A stretch of DNA of 64,000 nucleotides, taken from assembly GCA_021108415.1 (NCBI GenBank), contig JAIOQX010000002.1, forward strand, positions 558,001 to 622,000, read 5' to 3'. Source of the stretch: Acholeplasmataceae bacterium. GTDB lineage: Bacteria; Bacillota_I; Bacilli_A; Acholeplasmatales; Acholeplasmataceae. Of the stretch, positions 35,081 to 45,290 are shown in pieces. Below the pieces are notes generated by a model. It ran no database searches and had not been told where the DNA came from. It saw only the letters and a program-made list of their open reading frames with translations. Numbering within the stretch: the first letter of the stretch is position 1; every line of letters begins with the position of its first letter. The translations under genes and the position numbers were made by a program.

Positions 35081-35104
35081 TTTTATATTCCTCCTAATTG
35101 TTTA

Positions 35105-35590
35105 TTATTGTTCACTAATCATGTTAAGTCCAACTGCTAATTCTTTGATTGGAGTCAACAAACCAACTGCTAACATTGTTAACATCGTTTCTCTTGATGG
35201 CAATGTAGCTAATTCATTAAGCATGTTAAGGTCTGCTATTTTACCTTCTACGATACCCGCAGCGATTGTTACGACTTTGTTATCTTTAGCAAAATCATAG
35301 ACTATCTTAGCAGGGGCAACAACATCATCATAACTGATTGCTAGAGCTTTAGCGCCTACAAATGTATCAGCTAAACCTTCATATCCAGCAGCAACCGATG
35401 CTCTTCTGGTGATATTGTTCTTGTAAACAGTAATTTCACAGTTCGCTTCTCTTAACTGGCTACGTAACTTTGTGAATTGTTCCACAGTTAGGCCAGGATA
35501 ATCGAAGGCAACAACTGTTGTCGCACGACCAAGTTTATCACTTAATTCGCGTACAGCTTCTGCTTTACGTTCAATACTTGCTTTTTGCAT
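35105..35590 (-). CDS. rplJ: 50S ribosomal protein L10
   Basis: MQKASIERKAEAVRELSDKLGRATTVVAFDYPGLTVEQFTKLR; start at 35590. Confidence 0.97.
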   Translation of the reverse strand: MQKASIERKAEAVRELSDKLGRATTVVAFDYPGLTVEQFTKLRSQLREANCEITVYKNNITRRASVAAGYEGLADTFVGAKALAISYDDVVAPAKIVYDFAKDNKVVTIAAGIVEGKIADLNMLNELATLPSRETMLTMLAVGLLTPIKELAVGLNMISEQ

Positions 35591-35604
35591 AAAATGCCTC
35601 CTTT

Positions 35605-35710
35605 GTAAAATAAAATCTCTCTTATGCCGAAAGACAAAAGAGAGAGAAATTTTATTTTCTATCACCTCGGTAGGAAATTAAGTCTTTTGACACCTACTGT
35701 CTTTGGTATA
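35605..35710 (-). promoter_or_regulatory. ribosomal protein L10 leader (autoregulatory)
   Basis: minus strand AGACAGTAGGTGTC...TTAATTTCCTACCGAGGTG followed by AAAATCTCTCTT-type hairpin; matches known L10 leader layout before rplJ. Confidence 0.8.
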
Positions 35711-35727
35711 ATTTTAAATATTTTTGT

Positions 35728-36420
35728 TTATTTTTTAAGTGAATCTTGTGATACTTTAATGCCAGGTGCCATTGATGAAGTAATTGTTATATTCTTCATA
35801 TAAACGCCTTTAACTGTTGTTGGTTTTAATCTTGCTAACACGTTATAAAGTGTTTGGAAATTCTCAACCAATTTTGCGCTATCAAATGATATACGGCCAA
35901 TTGGTGCATGAATGTTTCCGACTTTATCTGTACGATATTCGATTTTACCATTTTTAATTTCGTTAACTGCTTTAGTTACGTCCATTGTCACAGTTCCTGT
36001 TTTAGGGTTTGGCATTAAGCCTTTTGGTCCTAAAACACGACCAAGTTTTCCTAATTGAGCCATCATATCTGGGGTTGCTACCATGACATCAAAGTCAAAC
36101 CAGCCTCCAGCTATTTTTTGGATTAAGTCAGTATCACCGACAAAATCTGCACCAGCTGCTTCAGCTTCTTTAGCTTTTTCACCTTGTGCGATAACTACAA
36201 CTTTGGAAACTTTACCTGTACCATGTGGTAAAACGATAGCGCCTCTTAAGTTTTGTTCTGCTTTTCTTGGATCAAGATTCAAGCGGAATGCTGCTTCTAC
36301 AGTAGCATCGAACTTAACAAATGAGGTTTTTTTGACTAATTCAACAGCTTCGTCGATCGCATACTTATTTTCTTTATCAATAAGTTTTGCTGCGTCAAGG
36401 TATTTCTTTCCTCTTTTCAT
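35728..36420 (-). CDS. rplA: 50S ribosomal protein L1
   Basis: [16 protein letters not shown]...[18 protein letters not shown]. Confidence 0.98.
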   Translation of the reverse strand: MKRGKKYLDAAKLIDKENKYAIDEAVELVKKTSFVKFDATVEAAFRLNLDPRKAEQNLRGAIVLPHGTGKVSKVVVIAQGEKAKEAEAAGADFVGDTDLIQKIAGGWFDFDVMVATPDMMAQLGKLGRVLGPKGLMPNPKTGTVTMDVTKAVNEIKNGKIEYRTDKVGNIHAPIGRISFDSAKLVENFQTLYNVLARLKPTTVKGVYMKNITITSSMAPGIKVSQDSLKK

Positions 36421-36491
36421 ATTCTTCCTCCTAAAATGTGGTCTAGCGGGATATCCTCCCACAATTTAGATAGCTAATCATCTAAATTATT

Positions 36492-36917
36492 TTACTTCTT
36501 TACTTCGATACCCATATTGCGTGCAGTTCCTTCAATGATTTTCATTGCTGCTTCTACTGTGTACGCATTTAAGTCAGGCATTTTTCTTTCTGCAATTTCT
36601 TTGACTTGAGCTTTAGTAATTGTTGCAACTTTAACCTTCAGTGAATCTCCTGAACCGGATTTAACATTTGCAGCTTTCTTTAATAAGTCACTTGCAGGTG
36701 GCGTTTTTGTTACAAATGTGAATGTACGGTCATCATATACCGAGATCACAACTGGAACAACAAAGCCCATTTGATCTTTGGTTGCTTCGTTAAATTGTGA
36801 ACAAAATGCTGGAATGTTAACTTGAGCTTGACCAAGAGCTGGACCTACTGGTGGAGCTGGGTTTGCTTTTCCTGCTGGAATTTGTAATTTAACTATTTTT
36901 ACAACTTTTTTTGCCAT
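36492..36917 (-). CDS. rplK: 50S ribosomal protein L11
   Basis: [26 protein letters not shown]. Confidence 0.98.
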   Translation of the reverse strand: MAKKVVKIVKLQIPAGKANPAPPVGPALGQAQVNIPAFCSQFNEATKDQMGFVVPVVISVYDDRTFTFVTKTPPASDLLKKAANVKSGSGDSLKVKVATITKAQVKEIAERKMPDLNAYTVEAAMKIIEGTARNMGIEVKK

Positions 36918-37040
36918 GAGACACAACCTCCTTCTTTACATAAGTATGTGGTATGAATTTAATCTTCCACTATGGTGTGTTTTCACACGCGATATAATTA
37001 TATCATAAGATAAACAAAAGTCAACCAAAACCGGCTTTAA

Positions 37041-37397
37041 TTATCTTATTTTAGACCCAAATGGAAATAGAGCTAGTTTTGCAAGCTTAGCCCATTGTAT
37101 TGCAAAAGGTATTCCTATGATTGATATCGTGAAAAATAATGCAATCCCTAAATATGCAAGTGCCATTTCCCAACCAACAAAAATAACCCATAAAATATTT
37201 GCAATTGGATGTTTATCAACATTTAATCTTACATCTTTACCAAAAGGTGTTAAGACTAACTCTGCAAATTTAAAACATTGCGTACCTAGTGGGATACCAA
37301 TGATGGTTAATGATAATAAAAGACCTAAAATAACCCATAAGATAGATGCTATAAATCCGCCAAATATAAACCAGATGATATTTCCTAAAAATCTCAT
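37041..37397 (-). CDS. YccF domain membrane protein
   Basis: duplicated GNIIWFIFGGF...TIIGIPLG / ANILWVIFVGWE...SIIGIPFAIQWAKLAKLALFPFG. Confidence 0.85.
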   Translation of the reverse strand: MRFLGNIIWFIFGGFIASILWVILGLLLSLTIIGIPLGTQCFKFAELVLTPFGKDVRLNVDKHPIANILWVIFVGWEMALAYLGIALFFTISIIGIPFAIQWAKLAKLALFPFGSKIR

Positions 37398-37472
37398 ATA
37401 TGTCCCCTCTCTTTATATCTTGATTATAACATAAAACAAACATCAAAAGAGGTAGTATACATATTTAAAAAA

Positions 37473-38189
37473 CTAAAATTCACAACCTTCATCATTGCAT
37501 GATTGACTCTCATCAGAGTCATTCATTGTTTGTAAAGGCTGATCTTCTTTCCAGATTTGCTCTAAAACTTGTGTAAAATACTCTTTTTGTTGTGCACCTG
37601 AGACACCATATTTTCTATTGATTACAAAAAATGGAACACCTTGGACACCAACTTTTCTTGCTTCATCGATTTGACCTTGAACTTCATCTTTATACTTGTT
37701 AGAAGCTAAGACTTCCTTTGCTTCTGTTTGATCAAGTCCAATTTCTACTGCAAGTTTTTCTAAAGTAGCATGATCAGCTAGGTTTAGACCATCCGTAAAA
37801 TATGCTTTCATTAATCTATTTGTTAATTTATCTTCTAAATTTTTAGTTGCTGCATATTTTGCTAAGCGATGCGCATCAAATGTATTTGTCATTTGAATAA
37901 TGTCATAGTTATAAGTTAAGCCTACTGATTTTGCATTTTGTTCAAACATTTTAAATCTATCTTTTGCTTCTTTAACTGTCATATTATGACCTTTAGCAAA
38001 CGCTTCATAAGCACTGCCTTCCATCGTTTTAGGTGCGTATGGATTAAGCTGATAAGCTTTATAAGTTACTTCTACATCCTTTTTGTTTTTAAACTCGTTT
38101 AATGCTTGTTCAAATCTAGTTTTACCAATATAGCAAAACGGACAAGCAAAGTCTGACCAAATTTCAATTTTCATTATTAAATCCTCCAA
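37473..38189 (-). CDS. DsbA-family (FrnE-like) oxidoreductase
   Basis: IEIWSDFACPFCYIGKTRFE CxxC motif; GVQGVPFFVIN. Confidence 0.92.
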   Translation of the reverse strand: MEDLIMKIEIWSDFACPFCYIGKTRFEQALNEFKNKKDVEVTYKAYQLNPYAPKTMEGSAYEAFAKGHNMTVKEAKDRFKMFEQNAKSVGLTYNYDIIQMTNTFDAHRLAKYAATKNLEDKLTNRLMKAYFTDGLNLADHATLEKLAVEIGLDQTEAKEVLASNKYKDEVQGQIDEARKVGVQGVPFFVINRKYGVSGAQQKEYFTQVLEQIWKEDQPLQTMNDSDESQSCNDEGCEF

Positions 38190-38274
38190 ATTTTTTATTA
38201 AATCACTAAATATATTTATAACATATTACTTCAATTTTTGCAATTATTTAAGTTTATTTATTTTTAGAAATAAA

Positions 38275-38301
38275 AAACTGCGATCCAAAAGATTGCAGTT
38301 T
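38275..38301 (-). terminator. terminator after nusG
   Basis: AAACTGCAATC..GATCGCAGTTTTTTA. Confidence 0.65.
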
Positions 38302-38307
38302 CTAATA

Positions 38308-38853
38308 TTATTTTGTTAATTCTCTTACTTCGTGTGCATCAAGTTCTGTTGGTGTTGCTCTACCAAATAAATCAATATTTACGATAACTTTTTCTTGGTC
38401 ATTATCAATTGTAGATACTTCACCTGATAAACCAATATATGCACCAGCAATAATTTCAACTGTCTTGCCTAATAAATGATCGAATGTAGGTTTTGAAATG
38501 ACACCAATCTTTAATAAGATTTGATTAATTTCATCAGCTGCAAGCGGAACTGGTTTGGTTCCTCCGCCTGAAGATCCTAAGAACCCAGTAACTCTTGGTG
38601 TATTTCTTACAACGAACCAAGATTCATCTGTAACTTCCATTTCCACAAATACATATCCTGGAAATAGTTGTTTAATTTTCTCTTTTTCCTTACCGTCAGC
38701 CTTTTTTTCAATAATTGTTTCTTCAGGGACAATGACTCTAAAGATGAAGTCACCCATACCCATACTTTCTACACGACGTTCTAAGTCAAGTTTGACAGCA
38801 TTTTCATAACCTGAATAGGTTTGAATAATGTACCATCTTACCTTTTGACTCAT
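38308..38853 (-). CDS. nusG: transcription termination/antitermination factor
   Basis: WYIIQTYSGYENAVKLDLERR; KOW region. Confidence 0.97.
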   Translation of the reverse strand: MSQKVRWYIIQTYSGYENAVKLDLERRVESMGMGDFIFRVIVPEETIIEKKADGKEKEKIKQLFPGYVFVEMEVTDESWFVVRNTPRVTGFLGSSGGGTKPVPLAADEINQILLKIGVISKPTFDHLLGKTVEIIAGAYIGLSGEVSTIDNDQEKVIVNIDLFGRATPTELDAHEVRELTK

Positions 38854-39269
38854 AGAATGCCACCTAACAATCTAATGATAAGCATATTATATAAGAAGAT
38901 GATGCCTGTTAAGATAAATAAGAAAATGAAAACTCTTACTGCATTATCTAAAAATTTTGGCCATTTTGCCCATGAAATTTTTCTTAATTCTGGAATTGCT
39001 GGAATAAAGAATGGATAAATAACTAGTATAAGACCGAACACTGAAATTACAAATAACACCCATGCAAAAATCAATCCATTATTTCCTTCACCTAAAATTG
39101 GGAAATCTGGTCTAATTTGTAACAGTGTATTCCCACTAATAATCATTAAAGCTAGAGCTCCAGAAATCGTCGCTAGAATACCTAGTAATAAATTTTCCCA
39201 TTTATACTCTGTCTTTAGAACTTCAAGTAATTTACTTTTTTGTTCTTCATTTTTTTGTTTGATTGCCAT
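38850..39269 (-). CDS. secE: preprotein translocase subunit SecE with extra N-terminal TM segments
   Basis: C-terminal IPELRKISWAKWPKFLDNAVRVFIFLFILTGIIFLYNMLI; located rpmG-secE-nusG. Confidence 0.88.
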   Translation of the reverse strand: MAIKQKNEEQKSKLLEVLKTEYKWENLLLGILATISGALALMIISGNTLLQIRPDFPILGEGNNGLIFAWVLFVISVFGLILVIYPFFIPAIPELRKISWAKWPKFLDNAVRVFIFLFILTGIIFLYNMLIIRLLGGIL

Positions 39270-39278
39270 ATAAGCCTC

Positions 39279-39428
39279 CTATTTACTTTCCTTATGTAGT
39301 GTATGCTTATTACAACGTGGACAAAATTTCTTGATTTCAATTCTCTCTTTTTGTGTCTGTTTATTTTTTGTCGATGTGTAATTTCTGCTCAAACATTCCG
39401 AGCACACTAATATTATTTTTTCACGCAT
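39279..39428 (-). CDS. rpmG: 50S ribosomal protein L33 (absent from ORF track because of size)
   Basis: manual translation [49 protein letters not shown], CxxC...CxxC zinc type. Confidence 0.95.
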   Translation of the reverse strand: MREKIILVCSECLSRNYTSTKNKQTQKERIEIKKFCPRCNKHTLHKESK

Positions 39429-39506
39429 TAAAAAACCACTCCTTGTGGTCATTTATAGCAAGTGTATTTTAACACTTATAAATGACTTAGTCAATACTAT
39501 TCATAA

Positions 39507-40007
39507 TTATATCATATTTTTATATTTTTCTTTGATACGAAAGATTGCATTATATATTTTCTTTGGTTCACAAGCCATTTGTTTAGATATTTTTTTAACA
39601 GCTTGTTTTTCTACAAAATAAAACTGATAGATATTTTTTTCAAAAAGCGAACAAGAATCCATCAAATCTTGATCATTTTGTTCTTCTTCATAACCAAAAC
39701 AAGACATAAAATTTGAATCTTCATACAACAAATATTTAGGAAGTTTATAAATCAAATGATAAAAATGTCTTCTTAATATAAGTTCAAAGTATCTAGTAAA
39801 TGTTTTATTCTTTGATTCATCAAATGTTTCTACTGCTTTATATAAAATTAAAATGCCTTCTTGAAAAAAATCATCTTGTTCTCTAAGCTCAATGTTCATT
39901 AAATGAATATATTTCCATATAAATTTTTTATACTTTTGGAAGAGGAAATCAAAAGCGATTGAATCATTTTGTGCTCTTATTAAATACACAAGTTCATAAT
40001 CGTTCAT
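39507..40007 (-). CDS. SigH-like sigma-70 family factor
   Basis: DYELVYLIRAQNDSIAFDFLFQKYKKFIWKYI...QDDFFQEGILILYKAVETFDESKNKTFTRYFELILRRHFY; order rlmB-sigma-rpmG-secE-nusG as in Firmicutes sigH. Confidence 0.82.
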   Translation of the reverse strand: MNDYELVYLIRAQNDSIAFDFLFQKYKKFIWKYIHLMNIELREQDDFFQEGILILYKAVETFDESKNKTFTRYFELILRRHFYHLIYKLPKYLLYEDSNFMSCFGYEEEQNDQDLMDSCSLFEKNIYQFYFVEKQAVKKISKQMACEPKKIYNAIFRIKEKYKNMI

Positions 40008-40023
40008 GATTTTATATATCATA

Positions 40024-40716
40024 TTAAATCATCTTATACATCATCAGTGCTGCAGCAACACTAACGTTTAGTGAATTTATTTTTCCATACATTGGGATTT
40101 TAACCAACATATCACAATGTTTTTTAACCAATGGTCTCATACCTTCTCCTTCATTGCCTAAGACAACTGCCAAAGATTTATCAAGTGGCATCTGATCATA
40201 GGTTAAATCAGTATTGCCATCGGTGCCAACCACATACACGCGGCTTTCTTGTAGCTTTAAAATGGCTTGATTAATATTTGAGACTAAGATTACAGGTACA
40301 TGCTCAATAGCGCCAGAAGAGACTTTCGCAACTGTTGCGTTTAATTGCACTTGTCCTTTTTTGCTCATAATAATACCAGTAAGTTTAACAGCTTCTGCAC
40401 TTCTTAGGATTGCACCTAAATTATGCGGATCTTCAATCCCGTCTAAAATAATAAATCTTTGCAATTCATCATTTTTTAATATATTCTCTAATGTATAAGT
40501 TTCATAATCTTTAACATTTGATACAATGCCTTGATGATTTGCGTTGCCTGTAAGTTCATTTAATCTTTCTTTACTGACTTGCTCAAATCTGATATCATGT
40601 TCTTTTAAGAAAGATAAAAACTTATAGTCACTAAATTTGTTATCAACATACATATTAAAAAAAGGTCTTTTTGCATAAATTGCTTCTCTAATTACATTTT
40701 TTCCATAAACAATCAT
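40024..40716 (-). CDS. rlmB: 23S rRNA 2'-O-ribose methyltransferase (SpoU/TrmH family)
   Basis: ILDGIEDPHNLGAILRSAEA, VLGNEGEGM, SLNVSVAAALMMY. Confidence 0.93.
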   Translation of the reverse strand: MIVYGKNVIREAIYAKRPFFNMYVDNKFSDYKFLSFLKEHDIRFEQVSKERLNELTGNANHQGIVSNVKDYETYTLENILKNDELQRFIILDGIEDPHNLGAILRSAEAVKLTGIIMSKKGQVQLNATVAKVSSGAIEHVPVILVSNINQAILKLQESRVYVVGTDGNTDLTYDQMPLDKSLAVVLGNEGEGMRPLVKKHCDMLVKIPMYGKINSLNVSVAAALMMYKMI

Positions 40717-40788
40717 CTTGATCCCTCCAGGGTCATTATAAAGATAAGTCTTTCATAAATCCAATAATTTTTTGATAAAATAAGATTC

Positions 40789-40812
40789 AAAAGGCGCTTA
40801 TGCGCCTTTTTA
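40789..40812 (-). terminator. terminator after P-type ATPase gene
   Basis: AAAAAGGCGCATAAGCGCCTTTT palindrome. Confidence 0.75.
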
Positions 40813-43473
40813 TTATTGCATATCTGCTAATTTGTTTAAAGCTGTTTTAATAAATGTTTTAATCCATCCATACATATTGGTTAACACATACATCAGTGGG
40901 AACGTTGATTGTGCTAAGACAATTAATAGTAAGATTTGTGAAACAGTTAATGGTTCTGCAATCATGATATCTTGTCTAAAGAATGGCGCAAAATCAAAGA
41001 ATTGCGGTGTCATTAGAACTAAGAATAAGAAGATTGCTACCATCAAGAAAAATAATGTTCTTCTCATTTTATTAAATGGAGTTGAGACTCTAAATAATAC
41101 AGTAAGACAAGTCACTGTTGCGGATAAAACAATTAATGTGGAAACCACGATTGAATCCATTCCAAGTAATCCTTCAAATCCAAAGATAATCAAACTATTA
41201 ATCATAACAACTAATGCGCCAGGTAGAGCTGCTTTAATAATATTAAGCAAAAACTTACCTACAACTTGTTTATTATTTGGCTCAAGGGCTAAGAAAAATG
41301 ATGGAATACCAATCACTAAGTAATCAATAAGTACCAATTGTGATGGACTGATCGGATATGATCCAGATCGTATGATAGCTACAATTGCTAATAAGAAAGA
41401 AAACATAGTTTTTGTTAAAAAGAGTGTTGATACTCTTTGAACGTTATTAATAACTCTTCTACCTTCACTAACTACTTTAGGCATTGATGAGAAATTTGAA
41501 TCTAATAGAACTAAATGCGATACGTTTCTAGCTGCTTCACTACCTGAGGCCATCGCAATTGACGTATCAGCCTCTTTTAAAGCTAAGATGTCATTAACAC
41601 CGTCACCAGTCATAGCGACCGTTCGTCCGTTGTTTTTTAATGATTCAATTAATAATTTCTTTTGATGAGGTGATACACGTCCAAAGACTGTATATCTTGA
41701 AGCTGAACGAACAACTTCTTTATCTTGCATACCCTCCAAAGAAATATATTTATCTGCATTTGCAATATTTGCTCTTTGTGAAATACGAGATACAGTTTGT
41801 GGACTATCTCCTGAGATAACTTTTACATCTACGTTATGTGATTTAAAATACTCAATTGTTTCAATCGCATCAGGTCTAATCGTATCTTCAATCATGATTA
41901 ATGCGACTGGTTTTACTTTACCTGATAATTTATTATCAATAATTTCACCATCTGAATGTGCAACTACTAAAACTCTATATCCCTCAAGTGATTGTTTTTC
42001 AACTTCAGATGCAATTTGACTAAATCCATCTTTAATGACAAACTCTGGTGCACCTATTGCAAATGTACCATAGCGATCAAATTGAACAGCACTATATTTT
42101 CTAGAACTTGAAAACGGAATGATTTCTTTAAATCTATATCGCTTAGCTGTTCCAAATCTCTCTTTTAATGCTTCAGATGTTAAATTAGTATCATTTTGTG
42201 CATTCAACATTGCTGATACAACATTTTTCAATGCGACACCTGAATCATTTTTGTATTCAATAATTGATTTGACTGTCATGGTTCCATCAGTGATAGTACC
42301 AGTTTTGTCAAGACATAATGTGTCGACTCTTGCAAGCATTTCTATACAATATAATTCTTGAACTAATGTATTGTTTTGTGCAAGTCTAATTACACCAACA
42401 GCTAAGGCCATTGAAGTTAATAAGAATAACCCAGAAGGAATCATCCCTATCATCGCACCTGCAGTTTTAATAACAATTTGTTGATATTCAGGCGAGCTTA
42501 TTTGTTCTGCAAAAGTGATGCCTGGTGCCCAATCAACTTGAGACCACATCAAATAAAATAATGTTGCAGCAAGTGGTAAAATAAGTGCCCCAACTGTACG
42601 AATGATAATTTTTAGAGATCCTAATAAATCTGAATTTGGTTTTTTATATTTTTTAGCTTGATTAGTAAGTTTTTGAATGTAGATATCTTTACCTACAGCA
42701 GTTACTTGAGCATGACATGATCCTGAAATGATAAATGATCCCGAATATAGTGTGTCACCTTTTCGTTTAATAATTGGATCAGATTCACCTGTTAATAATG
42801 ATTCATTAACTTCTACGGTTCCATCTCTTACAACCGCATCTGCAGGAATTTGTTTTCCTGAACTTAAAAATAGGATATCATCAATAACAACATCAAATAT
42901 TCCAATTTCAACTTCATCAGAATCACGTTTAACGATTGCTGTTGGAGCTGATAGGAGTGATAATTTATCTATTGTTTTTTTAGCTCTAATTTCTTGAATA
43001 ATACCAATAGTTATATTGGCTGTAATAACACCCATAAATAACACGTTAGTTATACTTGCGCCAACAGAGATTAACCAAGCTGCAATCGCAAAGTTTAAAA
43101 AGTTAAAGAATGTAAAAATATTTGAAGTAATAATACTAGGAATACTTTTTGAACTTCCTGTATCACTAACGTTTGCAAGTCCTGCCATTTGTCTAAGTTC
43201 AACTTCTTCAGTCGATAAACCTAGATCTATTTCAGGATTGTAACGTTCAACAACAATTTCATCTTTACTTTTTATTTTTTGATCAACGTTAAGACTTTCA
43301 CGTGGTTCATCATCAAGAGGTACATGTAGACCTAATGGATCGCCCTTCATTTTTATCAAATCACCTTTGATAATTGTTTTAGGACCTTTTTGTTTTTTTC
43401 CATCACCATCAATTAACTCTTTTAAGTCTTGAGATTGATTTTTATTTAGTTTTTTATTAACTGTTTTTTCCAT
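40813..43473 (-). CDS. P-type cation-transporting ATPase
   Basis: CLDKTGTITDGTMTV, VNESLLTGESDPI, MTGDGVNDILALKEADTSIAM; charged ~75-aa N-terminal extension. Confidence 0.93.
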   Translation of the reverse strand: MEKTVNKKLNKNQSQDLKELIDGDGKKQKGPKTIIKGDLIKMKGDPLGLHVPLDDEPRESLNVDQKIKSKDEIVVERYNPEIDLGLSTEEVELRQMAGLANVSDTGSSKSIPSIITSNIFTFFNFLNFAIAAWLISVGASITNVLFMGVITANITIGIIQEIRAKKTIDKLSLLSAPTAIVKRDSDEVEIGIFDVVIDDILFLSSGKQIPADAVVRDGTVEVNESLLTGESDPIIKRKGDTLYSGSFIISGSCHAQVTAVGKDIYIQKLTNQAKKYKKPNSDLLGSLKIIIRTVGALILPLAATLFYLMWSQVDWAPGITFAEQISSPEYQQIVIKTAGAMIGMIPSGLFLLTSMALAVGVIRLAQNNTLVQELYCIEMLARVDTLCLDKTGTITDGTMTVKSIIEYKNDSGVALKNVVSAMLNAQNDTNLTSEALKERFGTAKRYRFKEIIPFSSSRKYSAVQFDRYGTFAIGAPEFVIKDGFSQIASEVEKQSLEGYRVLVVAHSDGEIIDNKLSGKVKPVALIMIEDTIRPDAIETIEYFKSHNVDVKVISGDSPQTVSRISQRANIANADKYISLEGMQDKEVVRSASRYTVFGRVSPHQKKLLIESLKNNGRTVAMTGDGVNDILALKEADTSIAMASGSEAARNVSHLVLLDSNFSSMPKVVSEGRRVINNVQRVSTLFLTKTMFSFLLAIVAIIRSGSYPISPSQLVLIDYLVIGIPSFFLALEPNNKQVVGKFLLNIIKAALPGALVVMINSLIIFGFEGLLGMDSIVVSTLIVLSATVTCLTVLFRVSTPFNKMRRTLFFLMVAIFLFLVLMTPQFFDFAPFFRQDIMIAEPLTVSQILLLIVLAQSTFPLMYVLTNMYGWIKTFIKTALNKLADMQ

Positions 43474-43843
43474 TCAAATCTCCACTTTCAATAAGTTTAA
43501 TTGCTTTATCTATCAATTGATTACATCTTGTTTGATCTTCTAGGTATAAGCCACCAATTAATGATTCAAAGCCTGTTGCTTGATGATACGTTTTTGCGTC
43601 TGTATTTTTTCTACCTGGACCACTTGCATTGCGGCCTCTTTTATATAACGAAACTTCATCCTCTGTTAATTCATTTGATTCTATAAAAGCCATCACAATT
43701 TTAGATTGTGATTCACCTTGAGTAAATTTGATTGCTGTTTTGTGCAATTGATTTACACTTGTTATTTTTTTATCTAACAAATATCGTCTGATGCATAATT
43801 CGTAATAAGCATCACCGATATAAGCTAACGTTAATCCGTTCAA
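43457..43843 (-). CDS. mrnC: Mini-ribonuclease III
   Basis: TLAYIGDAYYELCIRRYLL, KRGRNASGPGRKNTDAKTYHQATGFESLIGGLYL; after cysS. Confidence 0.93.
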   Translation of the reverse strand: MNGLTLAYIGDAYYELCIRRYLLDKKITSVNQLHKTAIKFTQGESQSKIVMAFIESNELTEDEVSLYKRGRNASGPGRKNTDAKTYHQATGFESLIGGLYLEDQTRCNQLIDKAIKLIESGDLNGKNS

Positions 43844-45157
43844 TTACATCCATCCTCTTTTGCTTAATTGATCTCTAAGTTGATCAGCTAATTGGAAGTT
43901 TTTTTGATGTCTTGCTTCTTCCCATTTTCTATACATCACAAGTGTTTCATCTTCTAAGGTATAAAGTGGCATGATTCCTAAAATATCTAAAATTGTTTTT
44001 ACACTTTGATAAAGTTTGGCTAATTGATGATTATCCTTTTCTTTATTCATTTGCTTTAAAACTTCATAAATTAATGTCATGACATTTGGAATGTTGAAAT
44101 CTTGATTCATGATTTCAATAAACGCATCAATCGTAGGCTGATCAGTATCTTTTATATCTATGTTCTCTAAAGAGAGTGTTAAAAAAGCTTTCTTTAGTGT
44201 TCTTTTTATTTTATCATATTCTTTTGAAAATTGTATCATCAAATCATGTGTATAGTTGATGGGTTGACGATAATGATGATTAATCATCAATAAACGAAAC
44301 GCATATGGTTCATAAGCTTCAAGCAAATCTTTTACTAAAGTAATATTGCCGATAGACTTGCTCATTTTAACTTCATCAACATTAAGTCTTCCAACATGCA
44401 TCCAGTATTTAGCTAAATGATGATGATCATGTGCCATCGTCTGAGCAATCTCATTTTCATGATGAGGAAACTTAAGATCACTTCCTCCGCCGTGTATGTC
44501 TATTTCAGTAGAAAATATTTTATGATTCATAACAGCACATTCCGTATGCCAACCTGGTCTACCAGGTCCCCAAGGACTGTCATAATTTAGTCCTTCTGTT
44601 GTATTTTTCCAAATACTAAAATCACGAGGGTTTTCTTTTTCTTGATCTAAATCAACTCTAACTCCTTCGTTTAGTTCATCCATATTTTGTTTGCTTAAGA
44701 TACCATAATCATTTACTGAATCAACTCTAAAATAAACACCACTAGATGTTTGATATGCAGAACCTTGTTTTATTAATTGGTCAATATATTCAATCATATA
44801 ATCCACAAATTCAGTAGCTTTAGGAAGTTCATCTGGTAGATAACTACCTAAAGATAATGTCATATCTATGAATCTTTTAGTATAATCATCGGTAAGTTCT
44901 TTTTCGGATATTTTTAACGCTTTAGCTTTTTCAATAATCTTATCATCGATATCGGTGATATTAGAAACAAAGCGAACATCATATCCTAAAAAACTGAGAT
45001 AACGTTTAACCACATCAAAAAAAATGACTGGTCTTGCGTTTCCTAAGTGTATATCTCCATAAACAGTCGGTCCACAAACATACATGTTAACCTTGTTTTT
45101 ATTGTGTGGCTTAAAGTTTTCAATGTTTTGAGACATTGTGTTATAAATTTTTAACAT
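43844..45157 (-). CDS. cysS: cysteinyl-tRNA synthetase
   Basis: MYVCGPTVYGDIHLGNARP, VKMSKSIGN. Confidence 0.97.
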   Translation of the reverse strand: MLKIYNTMSQNIENFKPHNKNKVNMYVCGPTVYGDIHLGNARPVIFFDVVKRYLSFLGYDVRFVSNITDIDDKIIEKAKALKISEKELTDDYTKRFIDMTLSLGSYLPDELPKATEFVDYMIEYIDQLIKQGSAYQTSSGVYFRVDSVNDYGILSKQNMDELNEGVRVDLDQEKENPRDFSIWKNTTEGLNYDSPWGPGRPGWHTECAVMNHKIFSTEIDIHGGGSDLKFPHHENEIAQTMAHDHHHLAKYWMHVGRLNVDEVKMSKSIGNITLVKDLLEAYEPYAFRLLMINHHYRQPINYTHDLMIQFSKEYDKIKRTLKKAFLTLSLENIDIKDTDQPTIDAFIEIMNQDFNIPNVMTLIYEVLKQMNKEKDNHQLAKLYQSVKTILDILGIMPLYTLEDETLVMYRKWEEARHQKNFQLADQLRDQLSKRGWM

Positions 45158-45259
45158 ATATCATAGACCTCCTCTTTGTTTTATTATAATAAAAATCATA
45201 GAAAATAACAAGGAAACAACCTATATTTACTTAATTTTATGATTTGGCTTTACAAAAGA

Positions 45260-45290
45260 ATATACCACCCATTGCGATGGGTGGTATTTA
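45260..45290 (-). terminator. terminator after DUF2779-like gene
   Basis: ATACCACCCATCGCAATGGGTGGTAT hairpin. Confidence 0.7.

Noticed and set aside
34791-35300. 169-aa plus-strand ORF opposite rplL/rplJ
   Set aside because: Antisense to well-conserved ribosomal genes; composition reflects reverse-complement codon bias, no RBS or family resemblance.
40832-41323. 163-aa plus-strand ORF opposite the P-type ATPase
   Set aside because: Shadow ORF fully inside a strongly conserved gene.
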